A program made the position numbers and the translations under genes. A stretch of 64,000 nucleotides of DNA from Nostoc edaphicum CCNP1411 (GTDB taxonomy: Bacteria; Cyanobacteriota; Cyanobacteriia; Cyanobacteriales; Nostocaceae), in contig NZ_CP054698.1 of assembly GCF_014023275.1 (NCBI RefSeq), positions 4,960,001-5,024,000 of the forward strand, written 5' to 3'. The first letter of the stretch is position 1; every line of letters begins with the position of its first letter. The notes under the pieces were generated by a model that was not told the DNA's origin, ran no database searches, and saw only the letters and a list, made by a program, of their open reading frames with translations. Of the stretch, positions 25,300 through 34,236 are shown piece by piece.

Positions 25300-27864
25300 A
25301 TGCAACTTGTCCCGAAAACTAAGCTAGCCCCAGAACTTGACCCAATCTTAGAGAAAATTATTCTCGATGTTGGGGGTATGAAGTGTGCCGGGTGTGTGAA
25401 TGCAGTAGAGCGACAGCTAACCCAACATCCAGGAGTCAAGAGTGCCTGTGTGAACCTGGCCACAGAGGTAGCTGTTGTAGAATCAGAAGTTGGTGCAGTA
25501 GATGCAGATGCACTGGCAGAGCGATTAACAGGGGTGGGATTCCCAACTCAACCCCGAAAAGCTAGCGGCACAGTCACAGGCGAAATATCTACCTTACCAG
25601 ACCCAGCAGAACGACAACGCCGAGAAATGCGATCTTCTTTTAGGCAGTTGGCGATCGCAGCGATGTTGCTAATATTGTCGGGAAGTGGGCATTTTGGTAA
25701 TCTTGGTAGCTCAGTGCTGCCAGTACTGAATAACATCTGGTTTCACTGTGGATTGGCGACAGTGGCACTATTAATTCCCGGTCGCCCGATTTTAGTAGAT
25801 GGTTGGCTGGGCTGGCGGCGAAATGCACCCAACATGAACACCCTGGTGGGATTAGGAACGCTGACAGCCTACATTGCTAGTTTAGTAGCGCTACTCTTTC
25901 CCCAATTGGGTTGGGAGTGCTTCTTTGATGAACCAGTAATGATGCTGGGCTTTATTCTTTTGGGAAGGACATTAGAGCAACAAGCTAGAGGTCGCGCCGC
26001 TGCGGCATTTAGGAAATTGCTAGCACTCCAGCCACAAGTAGCGCGATTGATTGCCAACCCAGAGAAAGGAGGAGTGGGATCTTCTAGTGTAGAAATTCCC
26101 GCTGAACAGGTGCGTGTTGGTGAATGGTTACAAGTGCTGCCAGGTGATAAAATCCCCGTTGATGGTGAATTGATGGTTGGTCAAACAACGGTCGATGAGT
26201 CAATGCTAACTGGGGAAGCCGTACCAGTAATTAAGCAACCCGGAGATACGGTGACAGGGGGCACACTAAACCAGTCAGGAGCGATCGCTATTCAGGCAAC
26301 CCGTATTGGAAGTGATACAACTCTAGCTCAAATTGTCACCCTAGTAGAAGCCGCCCAAACTCGGAAAGCACCAGTACAAAAATTAGCAGATACGGTAGCT
26401 GGTTACTTTACCTACGGGGTACTGACAGCATCTATATTGACATTTGTCTTTTGGTACTTTTTTGGCACTCACATCTGGACTGATATCACCATGTCTGGTG
26501 GCATGGAAATGATGAGCCACGCTTCACATAATGCTCGCCATTCCTCACTCAGCACTCCCCAATCCCCTTTATTAATTAGTTTAAAACTAGCGATCGCAGT
26601 TATGGTAGTCGCCTGTCCCTGTGCTTTGGGACTTGCTACCCCAACAGCCATTCTTGTCGGGACTGCTATGGGCGCAGAACGGGGTTTATTAATTAAAGGC
26701 GGCGACGTTTTAGAAAGAGTACACCAGTTAGACACCGTAGTATTTGATAAAACCGGCACTTTGACCACAGGTAATCCTATCGTCACAGATTGTCTGTTAA
26801 TTGAGGAAATGGGGACTGGGGAAGAGGCAGAAGAACAGGAGAAGAATAACAATGCCCAATGCCCAATGCCCAATGCCCAATCCCTAATACAATTAGCAGC
26901 AGCCGTAGAAAGCGGTACTCACCACCCTCTAGCAAAAGCGATTCAGCAAGAAGCACAGCGGCAACAGTTATCTATTCCAGAGGCTGTGGATTTTCACACA
27001 GAAGCAGGATTAGGGGTGTCTGCTGTGGTGGAGGGTACAGTTGTACTCTTGGGTAACTGGGACTGGTTGAGTTGGCACGGTATTTCAAGTAGTGAAACTG
27101 CACAACAGGTAGCACAGGATTTAGCAACAGATGGTAAAACAGTCGTTTGCGTAGCAGTTGCGGGAACTTTAGCCGGATTAATTGCTGTTTCTGATACCCT
27201 CAGACCAGATGCCCGTTCTACCGTAGACAAATTACGTCAGATGGGCTTACGGGTAATGTTGCTCAGTGGCGATCGCAAAGAAGTAGCTAGCGCTATAGCC
27301 AAACAACTAGGAATAGATAGCGTTGATGTAATAGCAGGTGTCCCCCCAGCCAAAAAAGCGGCGGCAATACAATCTCTCCAGTTAGAAGGGACAAGAGGAC
27401 AAGGAGACAAGGGGACAAAGAAAGATCCTAACTCTCCACTCCTAACTCCCCACTCAGCACTCAGCACTCAGCACTCAGCACTCCCCACTCCCCACTCAGT
27501 AGTCGCAATGGTAGGAGATGGAATCAACGATGCTCCAGCTTTATCCCAAGCAGATGTAGGAATTGCTTTACACTCAGGGACAGATGTGGCGATGGAAACT
27601 GCTGAAATTATCCTAATGCGCGATCGCTTAAATGATGTCGTCGAATCTATTCAGCTTAGTCGCGCCACCTTCAACAAAATCCGCCAAAATTTATTCTGGG
27701 CTTTTGCATACAATACTGTTGGCATTCCTTTAGCAGCAGGTGTTTTGTTCCCTAGTCTGGGTTTTGTCCTGAACCCATCTGGTGCAGCTGCACTAATGGC
27801 TTTTAGCTCTGTCAGCGTCGTCACCAACTCAATATTATTAAGGCGATTAGCTCATCACTCGTAG
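25300..27864 (+). CDS. Copper-type heavy-metal P1B-ATPase
   Basis: An 854-residue transporter. An N-terminal HMA domain has the metal site [12 protein letters not shown]; then come transmembrane helices, the A-domain TGEAVP loop, the CPC ion site [12 protein letters not shown] near residue 437, phosphorylation motif DKTGTLT near 483 and hinge [12 protein letters not shown]. The CPC motif and GMxCxxC domain indicate Cu(I) specificity, as in cyanobacterial CtaA or PacS, which supply copper to plastocyanin; which of the two it is was not resolved. Three low-complexity insertions (about residues 409-424, 503-530 and 696-734) come from repeat DNA and are in frame. Confidence 0.93.
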   Translation: MQLVPKTKLAPELDPILEKIILDVGGMKCAGCVNAVERQLTQHPGVKSACVNLATEVAVVESEVGAVDADALAERLTGVGFPTQPRKASGTVTGEISTLPDPAERQRREMRSSFRQLAIAAMLLILSGSGHFGNLGSSVLPVLNNIWFHCGLATVALLIPGRPILVDGWLGWRRNAPNMNTLVGLGTLTAYIASLVALLFPQLGWECFFDEPVMMLGFILLGRTLEQQARGRAAAAFRKLLALQPQVARLIANPEKGGVGSSSVEIPAEQVRVGEWLQVLPGDKIPVDGELMVGQTTVDESMLTGEAVPVIKQPGDTVTGGTLNQSGAIAIQATRIGSDTTLAQIVTLVEAAQTRKAPVQKLADTVAGYFTYGVLTASILTFVFWYFFGTHIWTDITMSGGMEMMSHASHNARHSSLSTPQSPLLISLKLAIAVMVVACPCALGLATPTAILVGTAMGAERGLLIKGGDVLERVHQLDTVVFDKTGTLTTGNPIVTDCLLIEEMGTGEEAEEQEKNNNAQCPMPNAQSLIQLAAAVESGTHHPLAKAIQQEAQRQQLSIPEAVDFHTEAGLGVSAVVEGTVVLLGNWDWLSWHGISSSETAQQVAQDLATDGKTVVCVAVAGTLAGLIAVSDTLRPDARSTVDKLRQMGLRVMLLSGDRKEVASAIAKQLGIDSVDVIAGVPPAKKAAAIQSLQLEGTRGQGDKGTKKDPNSPLLTPHSALSTQHSALPTPHSVVAMVGDGINDAPALSQADVGIALHSGTDVAMETAEIILMRDRLNDVVESIQLSRATFNKIRQNLFWAFAYNTVGIPLAAGVLFPSLGFVLNPSGAAALMAFSSVSVVTNSILLRRLAHHS
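26525..26570. repeat. CTCAGCACT repeat insertion in the P-ATPase gene
   Basis: This encodes [18 protein letters not shown] just before the conserved helix leading to the CPC motif. The CACTCAGCACTCCCC unit is shared with mfd (4020-4122) and with 27440-27500. In frame. Confidence 0.7.
26808..26885. repeat. CCCAATG repeat insertion in the P-ATPase gene
   Basis: Four tandem AATGCCC units follow a GGGGACTGGGGAAGAGG tract and encode the stretch [18 protein letters not shown], just after the phosphorylation motif, in the nucleotide-binding domain. The frame is preserved. Confidence 0.8.
27386..27500. repeat. Composite repeat insertion in the P-ATPase gene
   Basis: GGACAAGGAGACAAGGGGAC units are followed by four or five CTCAGCACT units. 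Together they encode about 38 low-complexity residues ([17 protein letters not shown] and [15 protein letters not shown]) between KAAAIQSLQ and the conserved [11 protein letters not shown]. In frame. Confidence 0.85.
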
Positions 27865-28139
27865 AATAGTCTTTTACAGGTGAATTTCCAAGCACAAATC
27901 TTGGTTATTCCCATATAAAGTTAAACTGAGTCGTATTCAGTTTTTACGCAGCCCAAAAAACTTCTTAAGACACTTACCAAAGCTATCATAGCTACTGGAG
28001 TAGAACGGATATGTTCTACTCTTTCAAGGTATCATGCAATTTTAAAGCTTATTTAGACCGGCACCACAGACTTATGGTGCGCGAAAATGACAGGATACGA
28101 TACTAAAAAATCTTAAATCACAGTTCCACAAATTTGTCA

Positions 28140-28580
28140 ATGGCAGCAGAAACCAATGAAAACCATCTACTGATTATTGAAGACGATCAAGGTCGCAAAG
28201 AATTTTCTCTGGAGCAACCCGTCTACTCTATTGGTAGAGATCGCGAATGTAATATCCGTTTGATGTCGCAATTTGTCTCCCGACGCCATGCCACATTAGT
28301 GAGATTGCCACGAGATCATAATAGTCATAGCTACTATTACCGGATTGTAGATGGCGATGCTAAAGGTAAGTCTAGTTCTAACGGTTTAATGATTAATGGA
28401 CGCAAGATACCATCTCACGATCTCAGAAATGAAGACGAGATCGTTTTTGGGCCTCAAGTACGTGCCATTTATTACCTTTTAAGAAACACTCAGCGTTTGG
28501 GACAAACGGATTCGAGCGAGTACGATATTACACTAATAAACCCCGGTATGGCCGAGGATTTAGAGGATATAGAAGACTGA
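28140..28580 (+). CDS. FHA domain protein
   Basis: A 146-residue protein from ATG 28140 (MAAETNENHLLIIEDDQG). The FHA fold signature is clear: YSIGRDRECNIRLMSQFVSR followed by RHATLVRLPRD, then SSNGLMINGRKI and EDEIVFGP. The Arg, Ser-Arg-His and Asn residues are those that bind phosphothreonine. The C-terminal 25 residues are acidic. It is a probable phospho-Thr adaptor in Ser/Thr-kinase signalling; no partner kinase is encoded nearby. It starts after an AT-rich leader with no strong Shine-Dalgarno. Confidence 0.88.
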   Translation: MAAETNENHLLIIEDDQGRKEFSLEQPVYSIGRDRECNIRLMSQFVSRRHATLVRLPRDHNSHSYYYRIVDGDAKGKSSSNGLMINGRKIPSHDLRNEDEIVFGPQVRAIYYLLRNTQRLGQTDSSEYDITLINPGMAEDLEDIED

Positions 28581-28602
28581 ATTATAACTACCAATCAAAG
28601 TC

Positions 28603-28637
28603 TGACATTCCCACAACTTCAAGCTGTGGGAGTGTCA
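28603..28637. terminator. Bidirectional terminator between convergent genes
   Basis: TGACATTCCCACA (28603-28615) pairs with TGTGGGAGTGTCA (28625-28637) with one mismatch around a 9-base loop. It lies between the FHA gene stop (28580) and the stop of the convergent gene (28653), with AAAG upstream and CAATT downstream. Confidence 0.7.
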
Positions 28638-28652
28638 ATTCAACCACCAAAG

Positions 28653-29000
28653 CTATCCTGCAAGACTTTCAATCAAATGCCAATGGCGGCTATTTTCAAT
28701 AGCCTGCTTGATGAATTCAAACATTTGTCGGCAGTAATTATCTAGTTGGAGTGGTAGTTCTTCATTTTTAAGCACAATACTCATCCGGGTTTCTGCTTCA
28801 GTAGATTTTGATTTATCAATCAGTACTTCTACTGTTACCAATTTAGGAAAAGGAACATTGCCAGGAACCTCACGAGCGATAATGTAATCGGCCGTATTGT
28901 ATTGAATATCCAACTGACAGTCCTGTAGAAGTTCTACAAGTAACGGCAACAGATGGTCACTAGGAACAGAAACAATAAATGAACAGGTATAGCGAGCCAT
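28653..29000 (-). CDS. Conserved cyanobacterial hypothetical protein
   Basis: A 115-residue soluble protein (MARYTCSFIVSVPSDHLLPL LVELLQDC...) with an alternating alpha-beta pattern: an N-terminal strand, a helix (LLPLLVELLQD), strands around DYIIAREVPG and VTVEVLID, and a C-terminal helix (YCRQMFEFIKQAIENSRHWH). The layout suggests a small START-like or ferredoxin-like fold, but I do not recognise a named family. It starts at ATG 29000 and converges with the FHA gene. Confidence 0.75.
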   Translation of the reverse strand: MARYTCSFIVSVPSDHLLPLLVELLQDCQLDIQYNTADYIIAREVPGNVPFPKLVTVEVLIDKSKSTEAETRMSIVLKNEELPLQLDNYCRQMFEFIKQAIENSRHWHLIESLAG

Positions 29001-29330
29001 AATAGCCCCACGCCTTGCAACACTCCGTCCATCCTATAATACCGAAGTATCTAAACGGAAAGTCATTATAAAAGCAAAGTTTTTGAGTTTTGAGGTTAGG
29101 CATTACCAAGATATACAATTTACCTAATTTTATAAATAATCTTAGGCGGCTCATAATCCTGTGATAGAGCGAAAAGTCAGAGCGCTGGTAACCAACGCTC
29201 CGTTAGCGAAAAGGATAAAATATATTTTCTTCGTCCTGCCTCCTAACTCCTACCTCTTGCCCTCTGCCTTCTTTGGTAAGCTGAAAGTTTGATCAAAAAC
29301 TTTACAATAAAGGTTTGGCTGAGGTAGAAA
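29001..29330. other. 330-bp gap with a small hairpin and CTCCT-type repeats
   Basis: A hairpin GAGCG..CGCTC at about 29181-29201 (with GGT/ACC inside) and a CCTGCCTCCTAACTCC-type tract at about 29236-29276 are the only structures seen. The gap separates divergent genes, so it holds two promoters. Confidence 0.5.
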
Positions 29331-30296
29331 ATGAAAGTCGCAATTACTGGAGCAACAGGATTTGTTGGTAGCCGTTTGGTACAACGACTCCACGGAAAAG
29401 GTCACAAAATAGTAGTATTAACTCGGAATACCACCTTTGCTCAAAAGGTTTTTCCATCTGAGGCTTTCCCCAATGTAGAAATTGTTGCCTATACACCAAA
29501 TGCATCTGGTTCTTGGCAAGGTGTCATTGCTAGTTGTGATGGCGTAGTTAATTTGGCAGGAGAACCTATTGGTGAAGGACGCTGGACACCAGAACGGAAA
29601 CAAGAAATCCTCAATAGTCGGAAGTTTGGTACACAAAAAGTAGTTGAAGCAATAGCCAACGCTAACCCCAAAACGGCAGTCGCTACAACTGGGGGAACTC
29701 CCGCAACGCGCTGCCTTCCAACTGTGTTAATTAACGCTTCAGCTATTGGCTACTACGGCACCAGTGAAACGGCAATCTTTGATGAAACAAATCTATCTGG
29801 TAACGATTTTCTTGCCCAAGTCTGCCAAGCCTGGGAAGCTGAAGCGAGAAAGGTAAAAGATGCTGGTGTCCGGCTGGTAATTCTACGTTTTGGGATTGTT
29901 CTGGGCAATGGTGGTGCTTTAGGTAAAATGATTCCGCCTTTCAAACTCTTCGCTGGTGGGCCTATTGGTAGTGGTCGGCAGTGGTTCTCATGGATTCACG
30001 TAGACGATTTAGTTAGCCTGATTCTGGAAGCTTTAACTAAACCGGAAATAGAAGGCGTATATAATGCAACCGCCCCTAAACCAGTTCGGATGGCAGATTT
30101 AAGCCAAACTTTGGGACAAGTCATGAATCGCCCTTCTTGGTTGCCTGTTCCTGCTTTTGCGATCGAAGCTCTTTTAGGAGACGGGGCTATAGTAGTTTTA
30201 GAAGGTCAGCAAGTCATCCCAAAACGCACGTTAGAAACAGGTTTTGAGTACAAATATCCTAATTTGCAATCCGCATTAACACAAATTCTTAATTAA
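29331..30296 (+). CDS. SDR epimerase, SulA/YfcH (TIGR01777) type
   Basis: A 321-residue protein with the NAD(P)-binding GATGFVGSRLVQRL motif and the catalytic-type Tyr in INASAIGYYG. Family blocks DGVVNLAGEPIGEGRWTPER and FSWIHVDDLVSLI are present, plus the C-terminal ARxLPxG-type region ending RTLETGFEYKYPNLQSALT. Homologues in cyanobacteria include the SulA cell-division-associated protein and ThyD. An insertion of about 16 residues (VATTGGTPATRCLPT, near 117-131) sits between the PK and VLINAS blocks and derives from repeat DNA. AGGTAGAAA precedes the start. Confidence 0.9.
   Translation: MKVAITGATGFVGSRLVQRLHGKGHKIVVLTRNTTFAQKVFPSEAFPNVEIVAYTPNASGSWQGVIASCDGVVNLAGEPIGEGRWTPERKQEILNSRKFGTQKVVEAIANANPKTAVATTGGTPATRCLPTVLINASAIGYYGTSETAIFDETNLSGNDFLAQVCQAWEAEARKVKDAGVRLVILRFGIVLGNGGALGKMIPPFKLFAGGPIGSGRQWFSWIHVDDLVSLILEALTKPEIEGVYNATAPKPVRMADLSQTLGQVMNRPSWLPVPAFAIEALLGDGAIVVLEGQQVIPKRTLETGFEYKYPNLQSALTQILN
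29673..29722. repeat. Repeat insertion in the epimerase gene
   Basis: ACGGCAGTCGCTACAACTGG is followed by GGGAACTCCCGCAACGCG, a sequence typical of dispersed Nostoc-type repeats. It encodes the low-complexity TAVATTGGTPATRCLP in frame, just ahead of the conserved INASAIGYYG block. Confidence 0.65.
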
Positions 30297-30400
30297 AAGG
30301 GAGTGGGGAGTGGGGATTGGGGATTGGGGATTTAAAAACTTTTCCCTGTTCCCTGTTCCCTATTCCCTATTCTCCAGTACCCAGTCCCTAGTCCCCAGTC
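30297..30400. repeat. Tandem GGGGATTG and CCCTATT repeats
   Basis: GGGAGTGGGGAGTGGGGATT then GGGGATTGGGGA is followed by its complement-like TTCCCTGTTCCCTATTCCC. The two halves can pair as a loose hairpin. Similar tracts lie at 30660-30780 and 38283-38330. Confidence 0.7.
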
Positions 30401-30406
30401 TCTTGA

Positions 30407-30652
30407 CTATTGACTAGAGAGAAATTTTCTGGAAACCCAACTGATAATACCGCTGAGAATAGCACCGCCCATGAGGATACCAATTGCTGGGTTAAACACA
30501 GGTTGCCACAGTTGATGCCACAAATCCAAACCCAGGTTTATTCCCACAGCATCACCGATCGCTGCGATCGCTAACCAGCCAAAGCCAAACAAAACCAAAA
30601 AAACATCTGCGACTAAAACCATGTTTAGCCAATTTAACAATTTATCTTTCAT
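30407..30652 (-). CDS. Conserved small membrane protein
   Basis: An 81-residue protein (MKDKLLNWLNMVLVADVFLV) with two hydrophobic segments, VLVADVFLVLFGFGWLAIAA and FNPAIGILMGGAILSGIISW, and a basic C-terminus (SRKFLSSQ). It is a plain two-helix membrane protein of a type conserved in cyanobacteria, function unknown. It sits between tandem repeat tracts, 126 bp downstream of a TPR gene on the same strand. Confidence 0.75.
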   Translation of the reverse strand: MKDKLLNWLNMVLVADVFLVLFGFGWLAIAAIGDAVGINLGLDLWHQLWQPVFNPAIGILMGGAILSGIISWVSRKFLSSQ

Positions 30653-30659
30653 GATTGAA

Positions 30660-30775
30660 TTGGGGAATTGGGAATTGGGAATGGGGAATGGGGAATGGGG
30701 AATGGGGAATGGGAAGAGACAACTTAGAGACTTACTTCAATAAATTCCCCCTAGTCCCTAGTCCCCAGTCCCCAA
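30660..30775. repeat. GGGGAATG tandem repeats
   Basis: About five GGGGAATG units run from 30680, preceded by GGGGAATTGGGAATTGGG and followed by CCCCTAGTCCCTAGTCCCC. No coding potential. Confidence 0.8.
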
Positions 30776-30778
30776 TCA

Positions 30779-31201
30779 TCATTTTTCAAACAGCCAATTT
30801 TTGACTTTTGTCAAACTCTGCCAATCTGGTTTTCTACTTAAACCGTCTTCAATACTATTTTTTATTTCATCACTCCATTCTTCATTGACAAATATCAACT
30901 GTTGTGCTATGTCAATGTGTTCTCGCAAACCTTTTTGACCCGTTTCCAGCATTGCTAAGGCGAGATTTACTCTAGCTTGTGGATCTTGTGGGTTTAACTT
31001 GACTGCCTTCTGTGCGGCTTTGTATGCCAAGTTGGGTTTGTTATCAAGTAGATACAACCACGCTAAACAAATCCAAGCAGCACTGGTTTTAGGAGCGCGA
31101 TCGCATACTTCTTTAAACACAGGGATTAAAGATTCTACTGATTCTCCAGCTTTATAGCGTTCTAAACCTGTATCAAACAGGGATTCAACTGTATTAGTCA
31201 T
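30779..31201 (-). CDS. TPR protein
   Basis: A 140-residue soluble helical protein with two or three TPR units (SAAWICLAWLYLLDNKPNLA, YKAAQKAVKLNPQDPQARVN). The first helices (SLFDTGLERYKAGESVESLI) form a capping unit and the last read WQSLTKVKNWLFEK. It is likely an adaptor. It lies between the small membrane protein gene and the A-type carrier gene on one strand, but repeat-filled gaps separate them, so cotranscription is uncertain. Confidence 0.82.
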   Translation of the reverse strand: MTNTVESLFDTGLERYKAGESVESLIPVFKEVCDRAPKTSAAWICLAWLYLLDNKPNLAYKAAQKAVKLNPQDPQARVNLALAMLETGQKGLREHIDIAQQLIFVNEEWSDEIKNSIEDGLSRKPDWQSLTKVKNWLFEK

Positions 31202-31290
31202 TTGTCATTAGTCATTGGTCATTAGTCATTAGTCATTAGTCATTGGTCATTTGTAAAGGACAAAAGACAATGGACAAATGACAAATGACA
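31202..31290. repeat. CATTAGTCATTAGT repeat tract
   Basis: TCATTAGTCATTGGTCATTA units and the related GACAAATGACAAATGACA fill the gap between the TPR and A-type carrier genes. Confidence 0.75.
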
Positions 31291-31293
31291 ATA

Positions 31294-31650
31294 TTACACC
31301 CCAAATGACTTACCGCAACCACAAGTTTGGTTGGCATTGGGGTTAGTGAATTGGAAGCCACCGCCAATCATGGCATCGCTATAATCGAGCATTAAACCGT
31401 AGAGATATAACAGGCTCTTGCGATCGCTGACAATTTTGAAGCCATCATAGTCAAAAACTTCATCCTGAGGGGTGATCTTGCTAGTGTCTTCAAAGTCCAT
31501 CATGTAAGACATCCCAGAACAGCCACCCTGACGGACTCCTACCCGTAAGCAGAAGTCTGTGCCTTGCTTGTCCCGGAGGGATTTTACCTGCTTCAATGCG
31601 GCTTCACTCAACAGAATTCCGCGTTGTTGAGCCTGAATTGCTTGTGTCAT
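31294..31650 (-). CDS. A-type Fe-S carrier (IscA/SufA/HesB family)
   Basis: A 118-residue protein from ATG 31650 with AAGGAG 12 bases upstream; a TTG at 31662 sits directly on that Shine-Dalgarno and is rejected. The three conserved cysteines are present: one in [14 protein letters not shown] and the CGCG pair near the end ([10 protein letters not shown]). The family accepts clusters from SufBCD and passes them to apoproteins. It is unlinked to sufBCDS, which lies 15 kb away. Confidence 0.93.
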   Translation of the reverse strand: MTQAIQAQQRGILLSEAALKQVKSLRDKQGTDFCLRVGVRQGGCSGMSYMMDFEDTSKITPQDEVFDYDGFKIVSDRKSLLYLYGLMLDYSDAMIGGGFQFTNPNANQTCGCGKSFGV

Positions 31651-31740
31651 CTGCTTTTTCAACTCCTTAATTTAGTTTAAGCTTTACCCTATATCAGCTT
31701 GTTAATGCCTGTAGGTTGCCCTTGGTGTTTTTGTATTCAT

Positions 31741-31764
31741 TCTAGCGGCTTAGATGCCGCTAGA
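31741..31764. terminator. Perfect 9-bp stem hairpin
   Basis: TCTAGCGGC-TTAGAT-GCCGCTAGA is a perfect stem. It lies 90 bp upstream of the A-type carrier start and does not follow any gene end, so it may be a repeat palindrome or a leader hairpin rather than a terminator. Confidence 0.35.
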
Positions 31765-32062
31765 TGCCAAATTGTAAACACTCCGTTAAAAGCAGCCAAA
31801 AATTTTTATTCTAGAATTGAGAGACTCAGTGTGTTTATAGGAGAAGACAGGAGGCAAGAGGCAAGAGGCAGGAGGAAATAATTATGAATGAAAATTTTAG
31901 TTCTCGGTATAAGATTCAGTTTAAAAAGATGAATTGTATCGAGACATATAGCAGAAAATACATTCGTAGCCGATCTGGTCTTCTCTATTGGCGTCTCCCC
32001 TTCTTCTACAAAGAAGTCAGCTACGCGCAGTGTCTCCTAGAGAGGGTCTAGGATACATTCCA

Positions 32063-32155
32063 AGTGGATTAATTTGGCATCGTCGTCCACAGCCTAAGTC
32101 TCACGCTTTTAAATATGGGTTACTCCTGCCTCCTAAAACAGTTGGTATTTTTTAA
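32063..32155 (+). pseudogene. N-terminal remnant of a DUF1365-like gene
   Basis: The frame SGLIWHRRPQPKSHAFKYGL matches the N-terminal signature of DUF1365 proteins (G-x-I-x-H-R-R-x-x-P-x-S-H-A-F-x-Y). It then continues LLPPKTVGIF to a stop at 32153-32155. The upstream part is replaced by a dispersed repeat, and the remaining 200-odd residues of the family are missing. Confidence 0.45.
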
Positions 32156-32269
32156 GTTAAAGCCTTATGGCAACCTGAAAAGCAACCACCTTCAGGTGCA
32201 GCCATAAAAATTTAATCTGAGGCTAGCTATCCCCCAAAGTTTACTTCCAAATTGCTTCTTTTGATCTCT

Positions 32270-33898
32270 ATGACAAGTTTTAATCGCTCTACCAGTCGTC
32301 GGTTGAAAAAATTAACTCAAATTCCTTCTGTATGGGAGGGCGATCGCCGTCCGTTGTCATCACCAAACCAGTTCTCAGACTCAGAGGCAAAGGGAGAATG
32401 CATTCTTTGGGTAGATTACTCCCAAGGTGTTGTCCGAGGAATGGACGTGGTAGCTTCAGATATCGGCCCAGAAGCAATTGTTCGCACCTTAATGCAAGCA
32501 ATGGAGCATCCTCAGAGTCCGGCAAGACCTGCCAGACCCCAAAGAATTGTAGTCAAAGACCGCGAGATCCAATTTTACCTGCGGGGAGTGCTACAAGATT
32601 TAGATATTGCCATTGATTACGCACCAGAACTGCCTTTAATTGACGAACTATTTCGTGGATTCGCCGACATCCTCGATAGTCAAACGCCCGACTTACCCCC
32701 ACAGTATGCACAAATCTTGCGAGAGAAAGCATTTGCAATTTGGCAAGCAGCACCTTGGGAATTTTTGGAAGAACAGCAAATTTTATCCATTGAGATTAAT
32801 AAGTGGGATGTTGGCACACTCTACGCCTCAATCATGGGAATGCTGGGAATGGAGTATGGGATTTTGTTTTATCGCTCAGAAGAGTCTTTAAAACAGTTTC
32901 GCGCCGCCGTTTTAAGAGATGAAGAATCAACGGAGCATCTAGAAGAAGCGTTCCTTAAGCAAGATTGCCTGTTTCTCACTTTTGAGACTGCTGATGAAGA
33001 TGAGGATGAAGAAGATGAAGAAGATGATTTGGCCGATCTGCCATTATCAGAAATTGACCCCACATTCGGTAACATCCACCCCTTAGAAGGACTCCGTTCT
33101 GTTTTATATGACGAAGAAGCATTGGTAATCTTGGTTGCGATCGAAAGCCTGATCCGCTTTATTCGCGATCACCGTCGCCCGCTTCATGAAGACATCTTCC
33201 CTACCCTCAGCCGTCGCTATCGGATTTCTCTGCCACAGTCGGAAGAATCAACTAAATCTGTGCCTGTGACAGTCTCTACCATGCCGCAGTTAGCAGCAGA
33301 ATTAGAGGAAATGGCAGGCTTCGGTGTCGATGATCAAGAGATTGACAACCCTAATTTTCAATCATTGCAAGATGACTTGATACCAGAAGATTCCTTCCTC
33401 AGCTTAGGTGTGGTGTCCTGGGAAATGTTGGAACACCTGCGTAAGGGAGTCAGCTACCATCCGGCTGGTGAAATCAAACACGTAGGTGATGGTTTGCCGG
33501 TGATTTTAATCCAAACTTCTCGTCCCAAGGCGAAGACTGTAATTGAAAGAATTGAAACAGCAGGTGGATTGAGAGCAATTTGCTTTAATCCAGGTGCCGA
33601 CCCCTTCGATGGCGATCGCTATGACCTGGGTTTATTGCAAACTCAAAATGGCGAATTGTTCCTATTCGGTGAATTCTTAGACGAAGATCCGATTCATGTA
33701 GAAGCCCGAAAGAAATGGAATCAACGGTGTAAAAATACTAAGGGCTACTGTGGTTTAATCATTGCCAAAGGACTAACGGGAGCTTCCCGTGGCAATCCTC
33801 AGTTACGAGATATGATGGCTTTGTTTGAAGCGCGATCGCTTTCACCCAAAGATTTAGGTATTGGCACTCTCCAACTGATGCCCCAACTTAAACTTTGA
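32270..33898 (+). CDS. Conserved cyanobacterial protein, DUF6930-like
   Basis: A 542-residue soluble protein from ATG 32270 (MTSFNRSTSRRLKKLTQIPS). The N-terminal 150 residues (ECILWVDYSQGVVRGMDVVA, then QRIVVKDREIQFYLRGVL) resemble a domain of unknown function common in cyanobacteria. Residues about 243-262 are strongly acidic (ADEDEDEEDEEDDLADL). The C-terminal half has CFNPGADPFDGDRYDLGLLQ and GLIIAKGLTGASRGNPQLRD. No catalytic motif was recognised. The DUF6930 assignment is from memory and needs a profile search. Confidence 0.75.
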   Translation: MTSFNRSTSRRLKKLTQIPSVWEGDRRPLSSPNQFSDSEAKGECILWVDYSQGVVRGMDVVASDIGPEAIVRTLMQAMEHPQSPARPARPQRIVVKDREIQFYLRGVLQDLDIAIDYAPELPLIDELFRGFADILDSQTPDLPPQYAQILREKAFAIWQAAPWEFLEEQQILSIEINKWDVGTLYASIMGMLGMEYGILFYRSEESLKQFRAAVLRDEESTEHLEEAFLKQDCLFLTFETADEDEDEEDEEDDLADLPLSEIDPTFGNIHPLEGLRSVLYDEEALVILVAIESLIRFIRDHRRPLHEDIFPTLSRRYRISLPQSEESTKSVPVTVSTMPQLAAELEEMAGFGVDDQEIDNPNFQSLQDDLIPEDSFLSLGVVSWEMLEHLRKGVSYHPAGEIKHVGDGLPVILIQTSRPKAKTVIERIETAGGLRAICFNPGADPFDGDRYDLGLLQTQNGELFLFGEFLDEDPIHVEARKKWNQRCKNTKGYCGLIIAKGLTGASRGNPQLRDMMALFEARSLSPKDLGIGTLQLMPQLKL

Positions 33899-33922
33899 AT
33901 AGTTGCACCAATTCCTGCCATC

Positions 33923-33955
33923 CTTAATCTCAAATTATGGGTATGAGAGATTAAG
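33923..33955 (+). terminator. Weak terminator after the DUF6930-like gene
   Basis: CTTAATCTC (33923-33931) pairs perfectly with GAGATTAAG (33947-33955) around a 15-base loop, 25 bp after the stop. There is no U-tract. Confidence 0.4.
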
Positions 33956-34110
33956 TCAATGTGTATTTGATTTACATGTTAACTGAAACTGCACTTGGGA
34001 GGGGAAAAAAGAAAGGCTTTACCTTTTAAAATTTACCCCTCTTCTTTTTACCTACTGGTGTTGAGTGAAGTAAAAGTACTTATCTCTTGTAAGTGGTCTT
34101 TTAACCAGAG

Positions 34111-34236
34111 TTATACCAAATTAAAAAATGTTTGGACGAATAACCCCATCCGCACGACGCGCATCTTCCCAAAGTAAGGGTAGGGTTGGGGAAGCGTATT
34201 ATCTTTGTGTTGCATTCTTTTGTCAAATTGGTATTA
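34111..34236. mobile_element. MITE-like element with TTATACCAAATT ends
   Basis: Ends TTATACCAAATTA and CAAATTGGTATTA are inverted repeats with two mismatches and enclose about 126 bp. The interior holds a CCCCATCC / GGGTAGGGTTGGGG partial complement. No coding sequence. This is the size and end type of cyanobacterial non-autonomous elements. Confidence 0.5.

Larger units (their letters stand above)
31651..32269. other. 619-bp gap with hairpin, repeats and a gene remnant
   Basis: Contents: a 9-bp stem hairpin (31741-31764); a GGCAAGAGGCAAGAGGCAGG tract (31852-31875); a dispersed repeat copy (32007-32050); and a DUF1365-like fragment (32063-32155). No intact gene is present. Confidence 0.6.
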
